Below, in pieces: positions 46,305 to 55,419 of a DNA stretch of 64,000 nucleotides (positions are counted from its first letter, which is position 1; every line of letters begins with the position of its first letter). The notes under the pieces were generated by a model. It had not been told where the DNA came from. It was given only the letters and a program-made list of their open reading frames with translations, and searched no databases. This DNA comes from Bacteroidales bacterium. Its GTDB lineage: Bacteria; Bacteroidota; Bacteroidia; Bacteroidales; UBA932. The stretch covers positions 34,952 through 98,951 of the forward strand of contig JAFSPR010000098.1 of NCBI GenBank assembly GCA_017451395.1. Reading direction: 5' to 3'. The translations under genes were made by a program, and so were the position numbers.

Positions 46305-47320
46305 TAAAGATACTTATAGATTGCTTCGGGGGTGATAACTGCCCTCAGGCACCGGTGGAAGGCGCCCTTGCAGCCCTTGCAAAGAATCCTGAGCTCCATG
46401 TGATGCTCTGCGGAAACGAGACCCTCCTTCAGAAGGAACTTGAGGGAAAGACTTATGACTCTTCCCGAGTAGAGATAGTCCACGCCCCGGAAGTGATTGG
46501 CTGCGACGAAAAACCCACGGATGTGGTGCGTCTAAAGCGCAACTCTTCCATGATGAAGGCTATTATTCTCCTCAGGGACCGCGACGACATATCGGCAATG
46601 GTGTCCACAGGCTCCACCGGAGCCCTTGTGACTGGCGCCCTTGTACGTCTTGGCCGCATCCCGGGCGTCATCCGCCCCGCTTTCTGCCCCATCCTCCCCA
46701 CTATGGACGGCGGCATCGTGGGCATCTGCGACAGCGGCGCCAACGTGGAGGTGACTCCCGCCCACCTCAGGCAGTTTGCAATTATGGCTTCCCTCTATAT
46801 GGAGAACGTCTACGGCGTGGAAAAACCCCGCGTAGCGCTCCTTAACGTTGGCAAGGAGGCCGAAAAAGGCGACGAAACCCGTCAGGAAGCCTATAAACTC
46901 CTTGAGAAGACGGAAGGCCTCAACTTTGTCGGCAATATGGAAAGCCGTGACCTTCTTTCCGGAAACTACAATGTTGTGGTTGCCGACGGCTTCTCCGGAA
47001 ACGTCCTTGTGAAAACAACGGAAGGAACAGCCCTGGAACTCCTTAAAAAACTGAAGAAGGAGATTTTCAGCCGCACCATCTATAAGATCGGCGCCCTCCT
47101 TATGAAGAAGATGTTTACGGATATGAAGGAGTTCATGAACTACCAGAACTACGGCGGAAGCGTGCTCCTTGGCACCTCCAAGGTGGTTGTGAAAGGTCAC
47201 GGCTCCTCAAAGGCCGTAGCCGTAGAGAAATGCATAGAGCAGGCCTACAGGATGGAGGTAAGCAAACTCTCCGATAAGATAGAAAAAGAAATATTAAAGT
47301 ACGACCACTATGATGTTTGA
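46301..47320 (+). CDS. plsX: Phosphate acyltransferase PlsX
   Basis: The ATG at 46301 overlaps the preceding TGA and gives the expected start IKILIDCFGGDN. The 339-residue product carries the PlsX motifs VSTGSTGALVTGALVRLGRIPGV (read in parts, about 95-118), RPAFCPILP and ADGFSGNVLVKTTEG. It interconverts acyl-ACP and acyl phosphate. Together with FakAB this allows exogenous fatty acids to reach ACP or phospholipid. The 3' end overlaps the ACP gene by 11 bp. Confidence 0.92.
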   Translation: MIKILIDCFGGDNCPQAPVEGALAALAKNPELHVMLCGNETLLQKELEGKTYDSSRVEIVHAPEVIGCDEKPTDVVRLKRNSSMMKAIILLRDRDDISAMVSTGSTGALVTGALVRLGRIPGVIRPAFCPILPTMDGGIVGICDSGANVEVTPAHLRQFAIMASLYMENVYGVEKPRVALLNVGKEAEKGDETRQEAYKLLEKTEGLNFVGNMESRDLLSGNYNVVVADGFSGNVLVKTTEGTALELLKKLKKEIFSRTIYKIGALLMKKMFTDMKEFMNYQNYGGSVLLGTSKVVVKGHGSSKAVAVEKCIEQAYRMEVSKLSDKIEKEILKYDHYDV

Positions 47321-47549
47321 TAAAGTACAGGCAATCCTTGCAAAGCAGTTAAGGCTTGATCCCGCCAAGATCACTCCCCAGTCCCTTATCAAAAAGGACC
47401 TCGGGGCCGATTCCCTTGATATCCTCCAACTCCTTATGAGAATCGAGGACCAGTACGGAATTGTGATTCCGGACCAGGCCCTCGCCAAATTCGAGACCGT
47501 AGCCGACGTTGTTGACTACCTTGAAAAACAGGAAGTGAAGATTGATTAA
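47310..47549 (+). CDS. Acyl carrier protein
   Basis: The 79-residue acidic helical protein has the phosphopantetheine site GADSLDILQL (Ser near residue 34) and LMRIEDQYGIVIPD. The start overlaps plsX (ATGATGTTTGA); an ATG three bases on is equally possible. It is likely the carrier partner of PlsX in this operon. It is not one of the cluster ACPs at 59 and 62 kb, which differ in sequence. Confidence 0.9.
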   Translation: MMFDKVQAILAKQLRLDPAKITPQSLIKKDLGADSLDILQLLMRIEDQYGIVIPDQALAKFETVADVVDYLEKQEVKID

Positions 47550-49201
47550 CCTCCGATAAATTCCCGCAGCAACGAAGTTGCGGGGATTTCTTTATCAGGT
47601 ACAGGGGTGAAATAATGGATGAACTTGAGGAGACGGTGGCTCTCGCTGTACTCCGGACAGTTTTGCGGAACACTGCGCAGAATGGGTTCTGCGTGGTTTT
47701 TCATTACTGCAAACTCAATGAGATAGGCGCTGTTGAACATAACATCGGCCATCTCCTGATAGGGATAGATCCACTTTTCCTCCGCGTCAAGAACGTTCTG
47801 CCAGTTGGAAATTGACTCCCTGGCGGTGAAGGCGCCCTTGTTGTAGTCACGGACGATGCGCCTAAGGAGGCGGTTGTCGCTGGTGGGGATGGCGTTGTGG
47901 TCGTCAAGGTTGGTGCCGGTGAGGGTGTTGATGAAAATCCTGAACTTGGCTTCCTCCGGAATGTCCGATGTAAGGGCCGGATTGAGGGCGTGGATGCCCT
48001 CTATGAGGAGGATGCTCCCCTGCTCCAGTTTAAGGATCTTGCCGTTGTATTCCCTCAGTCCCGTTACAAAATTGTATTCCGGGACATTCACTTCCTCACC
48101 GTTAATGAGGGCCATGATATCCCTTTCCATCAGGGCGTGGTCCACGGTTTCAAAATTGTCGAAGTCGTAGGAGCCGTCAGGGAACTTGGGGGTGTCGACG
48201 CGGTTCACGAAGTAGTCGTCCGTGGACATAGAGATGGGTTTGAGGCCGCAGGCCTTGAGTTGGATTGAGAGCCTCTTGCAGAAAGTAGTTTTGCCGGATG
48301 ATGAAGGACCGGTGATAAGGACCACCTTCAGGGGGGATTCGCCGCGGTTACGGCGCTCGATTTCCTCTGCGATCTTCACTATCTTCTTTTCCTGGAGGGC
48401 TTCCGCTATCTGGATCAGTTCGCTGGCGTGGCCGTTCAGGAAAGCCTGATTTACGTCCCCTACGGTATTGAGGCCCATAATTATGTTCCATCGGAGCGCT
48501 TCCTGGAATATTTCGTAGGTTTTTGGCTGGTCAATGAAATCGGCTACCTTTGTGGGATCCTGCTTTGAAGGGCCAAGGAGCACAAGACCGTCCTTGTAGG
48601 GCTTTATGTCCCATACGGTAAGGTATCCGGTGCTGGGAACCAGTTTGCCGTAGTAATAGTCAGTGGTGTCTCCGAGGGTGTAGTAGTCCGTGTAAGCCTC
48701 ACCGCTAGTCTCAAGGAGTTTGACCTTGTCCATATAGCCGCTCTTGCGGAATTCCTTGATGGCTTTGTCGGTCTGGACGTCGTAGCGGTGGAAAGGCATG
48801 TCTTTCTCCACAAGTTCCTTCATCCTTGCCTCTACGGCCGATATCTCCTCCGTTGTTATCTCGGAATTATCGGCCTTCCTCAGATGAATGAAGATTCCGT
48901 GGCCGATAGGATGCTCCATATAGAGTTTTATGTCCGGGTAAAGGTCTACGGCAGCCTTGTACAGTAAAAAAGCAAGCGAGCGGCAATACACTCTCATTCC
49001 GCTCGCTTCACGGACGTCCATAAATTCCACGTCCTTATTTTGGTAAACCTTGAATTTCAGGCCCTGGGACACGTTGTTCACCTTTGCCGACACTGCAGGA
49101 TAAGGCAGGCTGGGGTTGAACTCGGAGAGCATTTGGGCAAGTGAGGTGCCCTCCGGAAAACGCTTGGACTCTTTGGTGTTTTTGCAATATACCTGTACCA
49201 T
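47546..49201 (-). CDS. TGS-linked nucleoside (uridine-like) kinase
   Basis: The 551-residue product starts with a TGS-like domain (1-60), then a threonyl-tRNA-synthetase-like second additional domain (about 65-240). A P-loop kinase follows (Walker A GPSSSGKTT near residue 292, STDDYF, EGIHALNP), as in uridine kinases. This fused form is usual in Bacteroidota and Firmicutes; phosphorylation of a nucleoside is expected, but the natural substrate is not certain. It overlaps the ACP gene by 4 bp and has its own promoter at 49226-49233. Confidence 0.85.
   Translation of the reverse strand: MVQVYCKNTKESKRFPEGTSLAQMLSEFNPSLPYPAVSAKVNNVSQGLKFKVYQNKDVEFMDVREASGMRVYCRSLAFLLYKAAVDLYPDIKLYMEHPIGHGIFIHLRKADNSEITTEEISAVEARMKELVEKDMPFHRYDVQTDKAIKEFRKSGYMDKVKLLETSGEAYTDYYTLGDTTDYYYGKLVPSTGYLTVWDIKPYKDGLVLLGPSKQDPTKVADFIDQPKTYEIFQEALRWNIIMGLNTVGDVNQAFLNGHASELIQIAEALQEKKIVKIAEEIERRNRGESPLKVVLITGPSSSGKTTFCKRLSIQLKACGLKPISMSTDDYFVNRVDTPKFPDGSYDFDNFETVDHALMERDIMALINGEEVNVPEYNFVTGLREYNGKILKLEQGSILLIEGIHALNPALTSDIPEEAKFRIFINTLTGTNLDDHNAIPTSDNRLLRRIVRDYNKGAFTARESISNWQNVLDAEEKWIYPYQEMADVMFNSAYLIEFAVMKNHAEPILRSVPQNCPEYSESHRLLKFIHYFTPVPDKEIPATSLLREFIGG
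47563..47584. terminator. Possible terminator after ACP, inside convergent gene end
   Basis: CCCGCA (47563-47568) pairs with TGCGGG (47579-47584), with an internal GCAAC-GAA-GTTGC alternative; ATTTCTTT follows. It lies within the last codons of the convergent kinase gene, so it may be coding structure only. Confidence 0.35.
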
Positions 49202-49225
49202 ATCTTAGGGCTGAAATTAATGTGG

Positions 49226-49233
49226 CAAAGGTA
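49226..49233 (-). promoter_or_regulatory. -7 box for the nucleoside kinase
   Basis: TACCTTTG on the minus strand, 24 nt from the ATG, in the 49-bp gap after the lipid cluster. Confidence 0.55.
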
Positions 49234-49250
49234 GTAAAACTGAGCCTAAA

Positions 49251-50351
49251 TTACAATAGCGGACCGGCGTAAATTTTAAGCAGGATGTCCTTTAATTCCG
49301 GAGGATAATCCTTGGAAATATCGGCAATGTAAGTCTTGAAGGACTTCAGTTCTGCATCGGTGTATGAGTGGGAGCGCCTGCCGTCAAGGATGTCCTTGGC
49401 TATGTAATTTGTGGGCCACAGGCGGTATGCGCCTTTGATGCGGCGGTCTATAAGCGCCGCCACTTCCCTGTTGAAGGCCGATGAACTGAGCCCCCGTAAG
49501 GCCTCCAGTTCTTCCCTTCGTATGGGCTCCGTCACCGCAAGGTGCACCCTCCCCTTTTTCTGGGTGATGCCGGTGAGGATGGAATTGAGGTCCTCTCCGG
49601 GCTTTTTCACATACGGCTGGCCGGAGGATTTTGCGTAGAGTTCCAGGGCCTTCAGTAGGTCGCAGGGTTCCCATTCGTAGGATATTGCAAGCGGGCAGAT
49701 ATGAAGGCTCTCCAGGGCCTCCACCTTGTCCTGGCCTCCTCCAAGGCCGAACATCTTGATTATCCCCTGGTCCGTGGAATCCCTGCCGTCCTTTGTGCGG
49801 CCGTTCCTCTGGGCTATCCAGACGCTCTCGCGCTTTTCACGGATAGCGTAGTGCATATACTCGGAGACATAACGGGACTTCAGGAGGAAATCACGCGGAG
49901 AAGTAACCGTGGTGGGCCTTTCGATGCGGAACATCTTGTTGCTCCTGCCGGTGTCTATGACAAGTTGCCCCTGCATAAGGTTTGCCCCGAAAGTAATCTC
50001 AGAGGTGCGCCTGCCGGCATCCAGGAGAAGCACCTGAAGGAATGCGGCGTCCAGCATTATGTCACGGTGGTTTGACACAAAGAGATAATCCGTGCCGGGA
50101 TCCAGCCTTTCCATCCCCTCAACGGAAAGACCGTCCGTAGTCTTGTCCACAACGGAGTAGATGGCTTTGTACATGAACCTTCTCTGGAACTCTTCCGTTG
50201 TGCGGCAACTACCGATAATTCCCGCAATCTCATGGATGGGCTTTTCGGGGAAAAGGAAGTCGCACACAAGCGGGAAATACTTGTCGGAGACTATCCTCTG
50301 CATCGCTGCAGGGATTTCAGAGTCATTGTATGGCCTTATATCGTCAAACAT
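49251..50351 (-). CDS. PlsC-like acyltransferase of the lipid cluster
   Basis: The ATG at 50351 overlaps the ligase stop by 8 bp (ATGTTTGA); a longer frame to 50414 lies inside the ligase gene. The 366-residue product has the motif SNHRDIMLD (H95 to D101), one residue longer than HX4D, and AQRNGRTKDG in place of PEGTR. It belongs to the glycerol-phosphate acyltransferase superfamily, in a group known from Bacteroidota clusters. It may attach an acyl or aryl-polyene chain to a lipid acceptor. No signal peptide is seen; it may be membrane-associated. Confidence 0.75.
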   Translation of the reverse strand: MFDDIRPYNDSEIPAAMQRIVSDKYFPLVCDFLFPEKPIHEIAGIIGSCRTTEEFQRRFMYKAIYSVVDKTTDGLSVEGMERLDPGTDYLFVSNHRDIMLDAAFLQVLLLDAGRRTSEITFGANLMQGQLVIDTGRSNKMFRIERPTTVTSPRDFLLKSRYVSEYMHYAIREKRESVWIAQRNGRTKDGRDSTDQGIIKMFGLGGGQDKVEALESLHICPLAISYEWEPCDLLKALELYAKSSGQPYVKKPGEDLNSILTGITQKKGRVHLAVTEPIRREELEALRGLSSSAFNREVAALIDRRIKGAYRLWPTNYIAKDILDGRRSHSYTDAELKSFKTYIADISKDYPPELKDILLKIYAGPLL

Positions 50352-51645
50352 GCTTGGCTCTTTTATCAATAAATTTAACCGGTTTACGGGACTTTGCGGG
50401 ATAATTGATGGCATGAATCTCCGGAACTGGCAGGATCTCTATGCGCGGGGCAACCCTTACCCTTGAGCGGAAACGGTCCTTGAGGTCTTTGATGCAGTCA
50501 AATTCCGGCTCATACTTGAGGCCGATCTTCACCAGGACATCGTCCGTTCCGGCGTCTGAATCCAGGACCTCTATGACGTAATTCTCCACATAGGGAGTGT
50601 TGTCCAGGACGTCGTTCAGGGCCGGCGGATAAAGGGTTGTGCCCTTGAGTTTTATCATATTGTTCTTCCTTCCCACGATGGGGGTGAGGCGGAAACTGTT
50701 GCGGCCGCACTTGCAGGGCTCCGTAATCTTTGCGGCCATATCTCCGGTGCGGAACCTAAGGAGCGGCATCCCTTCCACTCCAAGGGTGGTAATCACAATT
50801 TCACCCACTTCTCCGTCAGGTACGGGCATATTGTCCGGGCCGATAATCTCCACAATCACAAGTTCCGGATGCACGTTCCCGCCGCAGGAGTAAGGGCATT
50901 CTGAGAACGTGGCCCCCATCTCCGTAGATGAATATGTTGCGTAGAGTTCCACATCCCATTTTTCCTTGATCCGGCGGCCAAGGAGATTGAGGGAGAAATC
51001 CTGTTCCCTCAGGCCCTCGCCTATGCCTATGATGCGTTTGATGGAAGAATTACGGTAGTCTATGCCGTGGTCTTCGGCCCACTGGACAAGGCGCAGGATG
51101 AAGGAGGGAACGCACATTATTGTATCCGGCTTAAGGCGCTGGATGGTGTCCCACTGGAGTTCCGGAATGCCGTTACCCACGCGGATGACACCTGCGCCCA
51201 GTTCCCTTATGCCAAGGAAATAGGCCAGGCCGGCCATAAAGCGCTTGTCCAGAGTTACCATAAGTTGGACTATGCTTCCGGGGCCTACGCCCGCGCACTC
51301 AAAACTCTTCTTCTCATTGTAGGCAAGCCTCTGGAGGTCCTTTTCCGTGCATCCGAAGGTGACGGGGTCTCCCATAGTGCCGGATGTGGTGATATAGTCA
51401 ATCACCTTCTCCCTGGGCACGCAGAGGAATTCCTCGTTGAAAAGCTGGAGGTCCTTTTTTTCCGTGAACGGAATCTTCTGGAGATCCTCTATGGTTTTTA
51501 TCCTTTCAACGTCTATATGGCACTTCTCAAACATCCTGCGGTAATACTTGGAATTTGCCTGCAGGTATGTGAGAGCATCTTTTAAAAGCCCTTCCTGAAA
51601 GGATTTGATCTCTTCTGCGCTTCTGAATTCAATGTCGGGGTTCAT
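50344..51645 (-). CDS. Adenylate-forming acyl/aryl-CoA (or ACP) ligase, PaaK-like
   Basis: The 433-residue product resembles phenylacetate-CoA ligase (PaaK). It has the phosphate loop TTSGTMGDPVTF (about residue 85), the adenine-binding YSSTEMGATFS and RFRTGDMA, and a C-terminal ligase lid. In aryl-polyene and flexirubin clusters such enzymes activate an aromatic acid starter. It lies 3 bp after the hydrolase stop and overlaps the PlsC-like gene. The starter cannot be named from sequence. Confidence 0.85.
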   Translation of the reverse strand: MNPDIEFRSAEEIKSFQEGLLKDALTYLQANSKYYRRMFEKCHIDVERIKTIEDLQKIPFTEKKDLQLFNEEFLCVPREKVIDYITTSGTMGDPVTFGCTEKDLQRLAYNEKKSFECAGVGPGSIVQLMVTLDKRFMAGLAYFLGIRELGAGVIRVGNGIPELQWDTIQRLKPDTIMCVPSFILRLVQWAEDHGIDYRNSSIKRIIGIGEGLREQDFSLNLLGRRIKEKWDVELYATYSSTEMGATFSECPYSCGGNVHPELVIVEIIGPDNMPVPDGEVGEIVITTLGVEGMPLLRFRTGDMAAKITEPCKCGRNSFRLTPIVGRKNNMIKLKGTTLYPPALNDVLDNTPYVENYVIEVLDSDAGTDDVLVKIGLKYEPEFDCIKDLKDRFRSRVRVAPRIEILPVPEIHAINYPAKSRKPVKFIDKRAKHV

Positions 51646-51648
51646 CTT

Positions 51649-52515
51649 TTAGAATGACATATTGTGGAGCCAGGAGATGAATTCCTGGAACCAGTTCTGA
51701 GTTTCTTCCGTATATTTTTCCGGGTTCACGCCGAATCCGTGGCCGCCTTCTGCGTACTGGACGTAGTGGTGAGGCACATGTTTGGCGCTAAGGGCCGAAT
51801 CCAGGAGCACGGAGTTGTGATAATCAACTACGTCGTCGTCCAGGCAGTTAATGATAAACACAGGGGGCATATCGGCCCTTACGTGCTTTTCCACGGAAAG
51901 GGAGTCACGGAGTTCCTTCTTGCCGGTGTTGCGCTCGCCAAGGAGGCCCAGGCGGGAACGCTTGTGCACGTAGCGGTCGTCGCTCATAGTGACAACCGGG
52001 TAGATTGCCGCGGCGAAGTCCGGACGCAGCGACACGGCGGGTTTGAGTTTATACTTTTCCAGGAAATTGGTGCTGAAAAACTCTGCTCCCATCATTGCAA
52101 GGTGGCCGCCGGCGCTGAATCCAATCAGGCCGAGGGGGCAACTGTAACGCGTCCTGACAATCTGGATTGCCCTCTGGAGGTCACAGATCATATCCGGATG
52201 GCGGTGGCCCCTGAGGACGCTGCGGTATTTGGACACGAACTCCAGTTTACCGGCAACGCGGTAACGCAGGACGTATGCCACATAGCCTTCATCGGCAAGA
52301 GCCTGGGCTACCATCGAGCCCTCGCCCTTCTGGTCCAGCCAGTGGTAACTTCCGCCGGGACAGATGATGATGGCCGCGCGGGGCTCCCCTTCCGGAAGAA
52401 ACTCCGTGAGGGTAACCTGCTTTGCATTGCAGGATGTACCGTCCCAAATTTTGATCTGCGCTTCTGCAATCAAGGGGAGAAGCGCTGCTGCAAGAATCAG
52501 TATATATCTTTTCAT
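51649..52515 (-). CDS. Secreted alpha/beta-hydrolase (esterase-like)
   Basis: The ATG at 52515 opens a signal peptide (ILILAAALLPLIAEA); the longer frame to 52545 would overlap the fusion gene. The 288-residue product has CPGGSYHWL as oxyanion region, the nucleophile elbow GFSAGG, and a probable acid and base in NCLDDDVV and GGHGFG. It resembles BD-FAE/xylan-esterase-type hydrolases. In this cluster it could deacylate or transfer the aryl-polyene ester in the periplasm. It is 14 bp after the MMPL-PlsC stop. Confidence 0.8.
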   Translation of the reverse strand: MKRYILILAAALLPLIAEAQIKIWDGTSCNAKQVTLTEFLPEGEPRAAIIICPGGSYHWLDQKGEGSMVAQALADEGYVAYVLRYRVAGKLEFVSKYRSVLRGHRHPDMICDLQRAIQIVRTRYSCPLGLIGFSAGGHLAMMGAEFFSTNFLEKYKLKPAVSLRPDFAAAIYPVVTMSDDRYVHKRSRLGLLGERNTGKKELRDSLSVEKHVRADMPPVFIINCLDDDVVDYHNSVLLDSALSAKHVPHHYVQYAEGGHGFGVNPEKYTEETQNWFQEFISWLHNMSF

Positions 52516-52529
52516 ACCCGAATATAATA

Positions 52530-55211
52530 TCATTTTTTGTACCAATCCTGGTAAAAATGTCTCATATGCCGTGTAAACGCCCGGATTTCAGCATCTTCAG
52601 GCACTCTGATGCGCTGCCCAACCTCAAGGGAAAGACGGTCTTTCCTGAGGAAGAAATCGTGCTTTGGAAGGACGTCCGTAAAGCCTTTGATGCAAAGGGG
52701 AAGAACATCTATTCCAAGTTCCCGGGCCGTTAGGAACGCGCCGCGGTGGAAACGGAGGATCTCTCCGTCCAGGCTGCGGGTGCCCTCAGGGAATATCACA
52801 ATGGAGTATCCCCTCTCCACAAGGTTCTTTACGTGCTCCGCATTTCCTAAGTGCCCGTTTGACGCGGGGTAGAATTCGGCCTTTCTGAGGATATACCTGT
52901 AGAGAGGGAAGTTCCATACCCATTCGTTTGTGGTGAACGCCAGTTTGTGATTAAGGGCCATTATGGCAAGGACATCCAGATGGCTCTGATGGTTGCATAC
53001 ATACACCGCAGGTTTTGAGAAATCTTCTCCGTGAGGGTTCAGGAGGGTGAATCTTGCCCCCGGAACGGTGTAGATGGCAATCCTGGAGATGGCCTGGATA
53101 ACCTTATGGAAGCGGAGTCTCTTTTTCTCAGAATCCGGGCCGATGAGGAAGAATAGGTTTGCCCATATGATGAGCCCGCCCACCACTATGCCGTAAAGGA
53201 GGCATATCCAGATGGTCTTGAGGATGGAACCGATTGTGACGGGGCTCCTTCGGGGCTGCCCCTTCTTCATAGTTCCCCAGCGGTAAAGTACGGGCGGAAT
53301 GTAGCAGGCCATAACCACCACGGTAATCATCCCTATCACCGTCACAAGGCCAAGGGAACGCATTGCGGGGTGCTTTGCAAAAGCAAGGACTCCAATGCCG
53401 ATAAACATTATGAAGGCGCTGAGGACCACCGCATTCTTGAAGGAGTGGAGGATCTTCTTTCCGGTACGGCGTTCATACACCAGGCCTTCGGTGATGAAGA
53501 TGGTGTAGTCGTCGCCCATACCAAAGATGAACGTTGCCAGGATAATGTTCACTATGTTGAAACTGAGGCCGGTGAGCCCCATAATGCCCTCGATCCATAT
53601 CCAGCTGACAGCAAGCGGCAGGAATGCCACCACGGCAAGGGAGAAACTCCTGAAACTGAGGATGAGGAAGAGGAAAACTATTATTGAGCACACCAGGCCG
53701 ATTGTGTCGAAATCCTCATTGAGGGCTTCCACAAGGCTCACTTTGGGCTGCGCTGTTGCCGCTTTGTCAAGGGAATCGAAGAACGGCTGGAAAGCGTGGG
53801 CGGTGAATCCGTGCCTGAGGCCGGCGGAGATAAGAGTATCGGAAAGCGCGGGATAATTATCGGCAAGGTACTTCCATCCGTCATTCCCGGCCTGACCGGG
53901 CATATCACTGAGCCCTTCCAGCACCTGGAAACCCCTCTCCTGCTCCTCCGTCATATAATTGATGTTGTGGAGATTGGTGTCAAATCCAACCTTCCTGGAC
54001 TGGAAAGCAAAGAATGCGGTAAGGGCAAGGAAAGCGCAGAAAACTGCCCTGCGGACTCTCTTTGAAGGGTTGAAATTCCTGTCAATATCCAGTTTGAGGG
54101 TGCTCCGGGGGCCTTTTGCCTCCGGGATAAAGACCGGCAGGAAGAGGAGCACAAAGACTATTGTTCCAAGAAGCATCATCGCCCCTATGAAACCAAAGTC
54201 CCGGAGTGCCGGAGCCTTCAGAAGAAGAAGGCCAAGGAAAGCGCCAACGGTGGTGATATTGCCGGTAAGGAGGGGCTCCACCTGCTGGGAGAGCGCTTCC
54301 CTCTTATCGGGCTCATACTTCAGGTGATCTACATAATGCAGCGGGTAATTCACCGCAATTCCTATGACGGTGCAGCCTATCCCAAGGATTATGATGGATA
54401 TGCTGGGCCGGAACAGGGCAATTATTCCAAGGGCGAAGACGGCTCCGAAGGCTATGGAAATAAGTATCCACAGCACGTCCTGGAAGCGTTTGTAACTGAA
54501 CCAGAGTACAATGCAGATAAGGAGAGCGGCAATTGCAAGGGCCAGGAAAGAGTCCTTCTTTATGGTGCTTGAGTTCTCTACGGCAACCTCCGGGCCGCCC
54601 GTAGAGTAGATATGCACGGAAGGATACTCTGCCTGGATGGCTGCCTTCACAACGTTCAGGCTGTCGATAAGGGCGGCGTTCTTGGAGCTCTCGCTGCCGC
54701 CGTAAGGAGAATCGAAGAAGATTATGCCGGTTTCACCGTCCCGGGTGAAGAGATATCCGTCCTCTATACGCACTTTGGGAGCGGATGCGCCAAGCCTCAG
54801 GGGATCCTGTCTCACATAGTTTGAAAGGACGGGGTTTGGAGACATCAGAAGGACTTTGTCCTCTTCCAGCACTTTGTCTATGTAGCCTGGAACGGAAAGA
54901 AGGGAATCTATCCTTGCAGGTAAAGGGTTGACAGAGAACATATCGGCATCGGCCCCCGGCATATCCCAGGCTAGGTCGAAGGCGTACATTGCGTCCAGTT
55001 TTTCCTCAAGGGTTCCGCCCTCAAAGAGCACCGCCATCTTCTCCTGCCCCTTAACCTCCTCACGCTGAGGGAGAAAGTCCGTGATATCCTCGTTGAAGGT
55101 GAGCCTGGAGGCGCTCAGGCCGCAAAAGCCCACCACAATGCCCAATATCAGTGCCGCCAGCCCTTTGTGAGAGGACAGGAAGTCATAGATATTGAGGATA
55201 AAGCCTTTCAT
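52530..55211 (-). CDS. MMPL/RND exporter fused to PlsC acyltransferase
   Basis: The 893-residue product joins two modules. Residues 1-650 form an MMPL/RND exporter with two external domains and about 12 membrane helices (ATFIFGMGDDYTIFITEG). Residues 700-893 form a PlsC-type acyltransferase with NHQSHLD (H741, D746) and PEGTRS (about 808-813). Both acyltransferase motifs are intact. The fusion could couple acyl transfer to a glycerolipid with movement out of the inner membrane. It is the first gene of the downstream unit, with a -7 box at 55224-55231. Confidence 0.86.
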   Translation of the reverse strand: MKGFILNIYDFLSSHKGLAALILGIVVGFCGLSASRLTFNEDITDFLPQREEVKGQEKMAVLFEGGTLEEKLDAMYAFDLAWDMPGADADMFSVNPLPARIDSLLSVPGYIDKVLEEDKVLLMSPNPVLSNYVRQDPLRLGASAPKVRIEDGYLFTRDGETGIIFFDSPYGGSESSKNAALIDSLNVVKAAIQAEYPSVHIYSTGGPEVAVENSSTIKKDSFLALAIAALLICIVLWFSYKRFQDVLWILISIAFGAVFALGIIALFRPSISIIILGIGCTVIGIAVNYPLHYVDHLKYEPDKREALSQQVEPLLTGNITTVGAFLGLLLLKAPALRDFGFIGAMMLLGTIVFVLLFLPVFIPEAKGPRSTLKLDIDRNFNPSKRVRRAVFCAFLALTAFFAFQSRKVGFDTNLHNINYMTEEQERGFQVLEGLSDMPGQAGNDGWKYLADNYPALSDTLISAGLRHGFTAHAFQPFFDSLDKAATAQPKVSLVEALNEDFDTIGLVCSIIVFLFLILSFRSFSLAVVAFLPLAVSWIWIEGIMGLTGLSFNIVNIILATFIFGMGDDYTIFITEGLVYERRTGKKILHSFKNAVVLSAFIMFIGIGVLAFAKHPAMRSLGLVTVIGMITVVVMACYIPPVLYRWGTMKKGQPRRSPVTIGSILKTIWICLLYGIVVGGLIIWANLFFLIGPDSEKKRLRFHKVIQAISRIAIYTVPGARFTLLNPHGEDFSKPAVYVCNHQSHLDVLAIMALNHKLAFTTNEWVWNFPLYRYILRKAEFYPASNGHLGNAEHVKNLVERGYSIVIFPEGTRSLDGEILRFHRGAFLTARELGIDVLPLCIKGFTDVLPKHDFFLRKDRLSLEVGQRIRVPEDAEIRAFTRHMRHFYQDWYKK

Positions 55212-55223
55212 CTCCTTATCCTA

Positions 55224-55231
55224 CAAAGTTA
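55224..55231 (-). promoter_or_regulatory. -7 box for the downstream lipid-cluster unit
   Basis: TAACTTTG on the minus strand, 12 nt before the fusion-gene ATG at 55211, so the two halves of the cluster can be transcribed separately. Confidence 0.5.
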
Positions 55232-55290
55232 ATAAAAAAAGAGTAAATATGTACGTATGAACATCTATGAACAGCGACAACATCAACACC

Positions 55291-55394
55291 GGGCAACGAA
55301 ATGCACAAAAATGGCCGTTTTCGTGTTGATCGTTGACCAAATGGGCAATGAAATGCACAAAAATGGCCCAAAACGTGTGAATCGTTGCCCTTAT
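55291..55394. repeat. Two-copy 52-bp direct repeat in the cluster's internal gap
   Basis: GGGCAA[C/T]GAAATGCACAAAA-type units start at 55291 and 55343, a period of 52 bp; the first 26 bp match with one difference and the second halves diverge. A partial inverted copy of CGTGTTGATCGTTG lies just upstream (about 55276-55290). The 208-bp gap contains nothing else but the -7 box. Confidence 0.75.
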
Positions 55395-55419
55395 GACTGG
55401 ACCAGGTCCACAATAGGGA

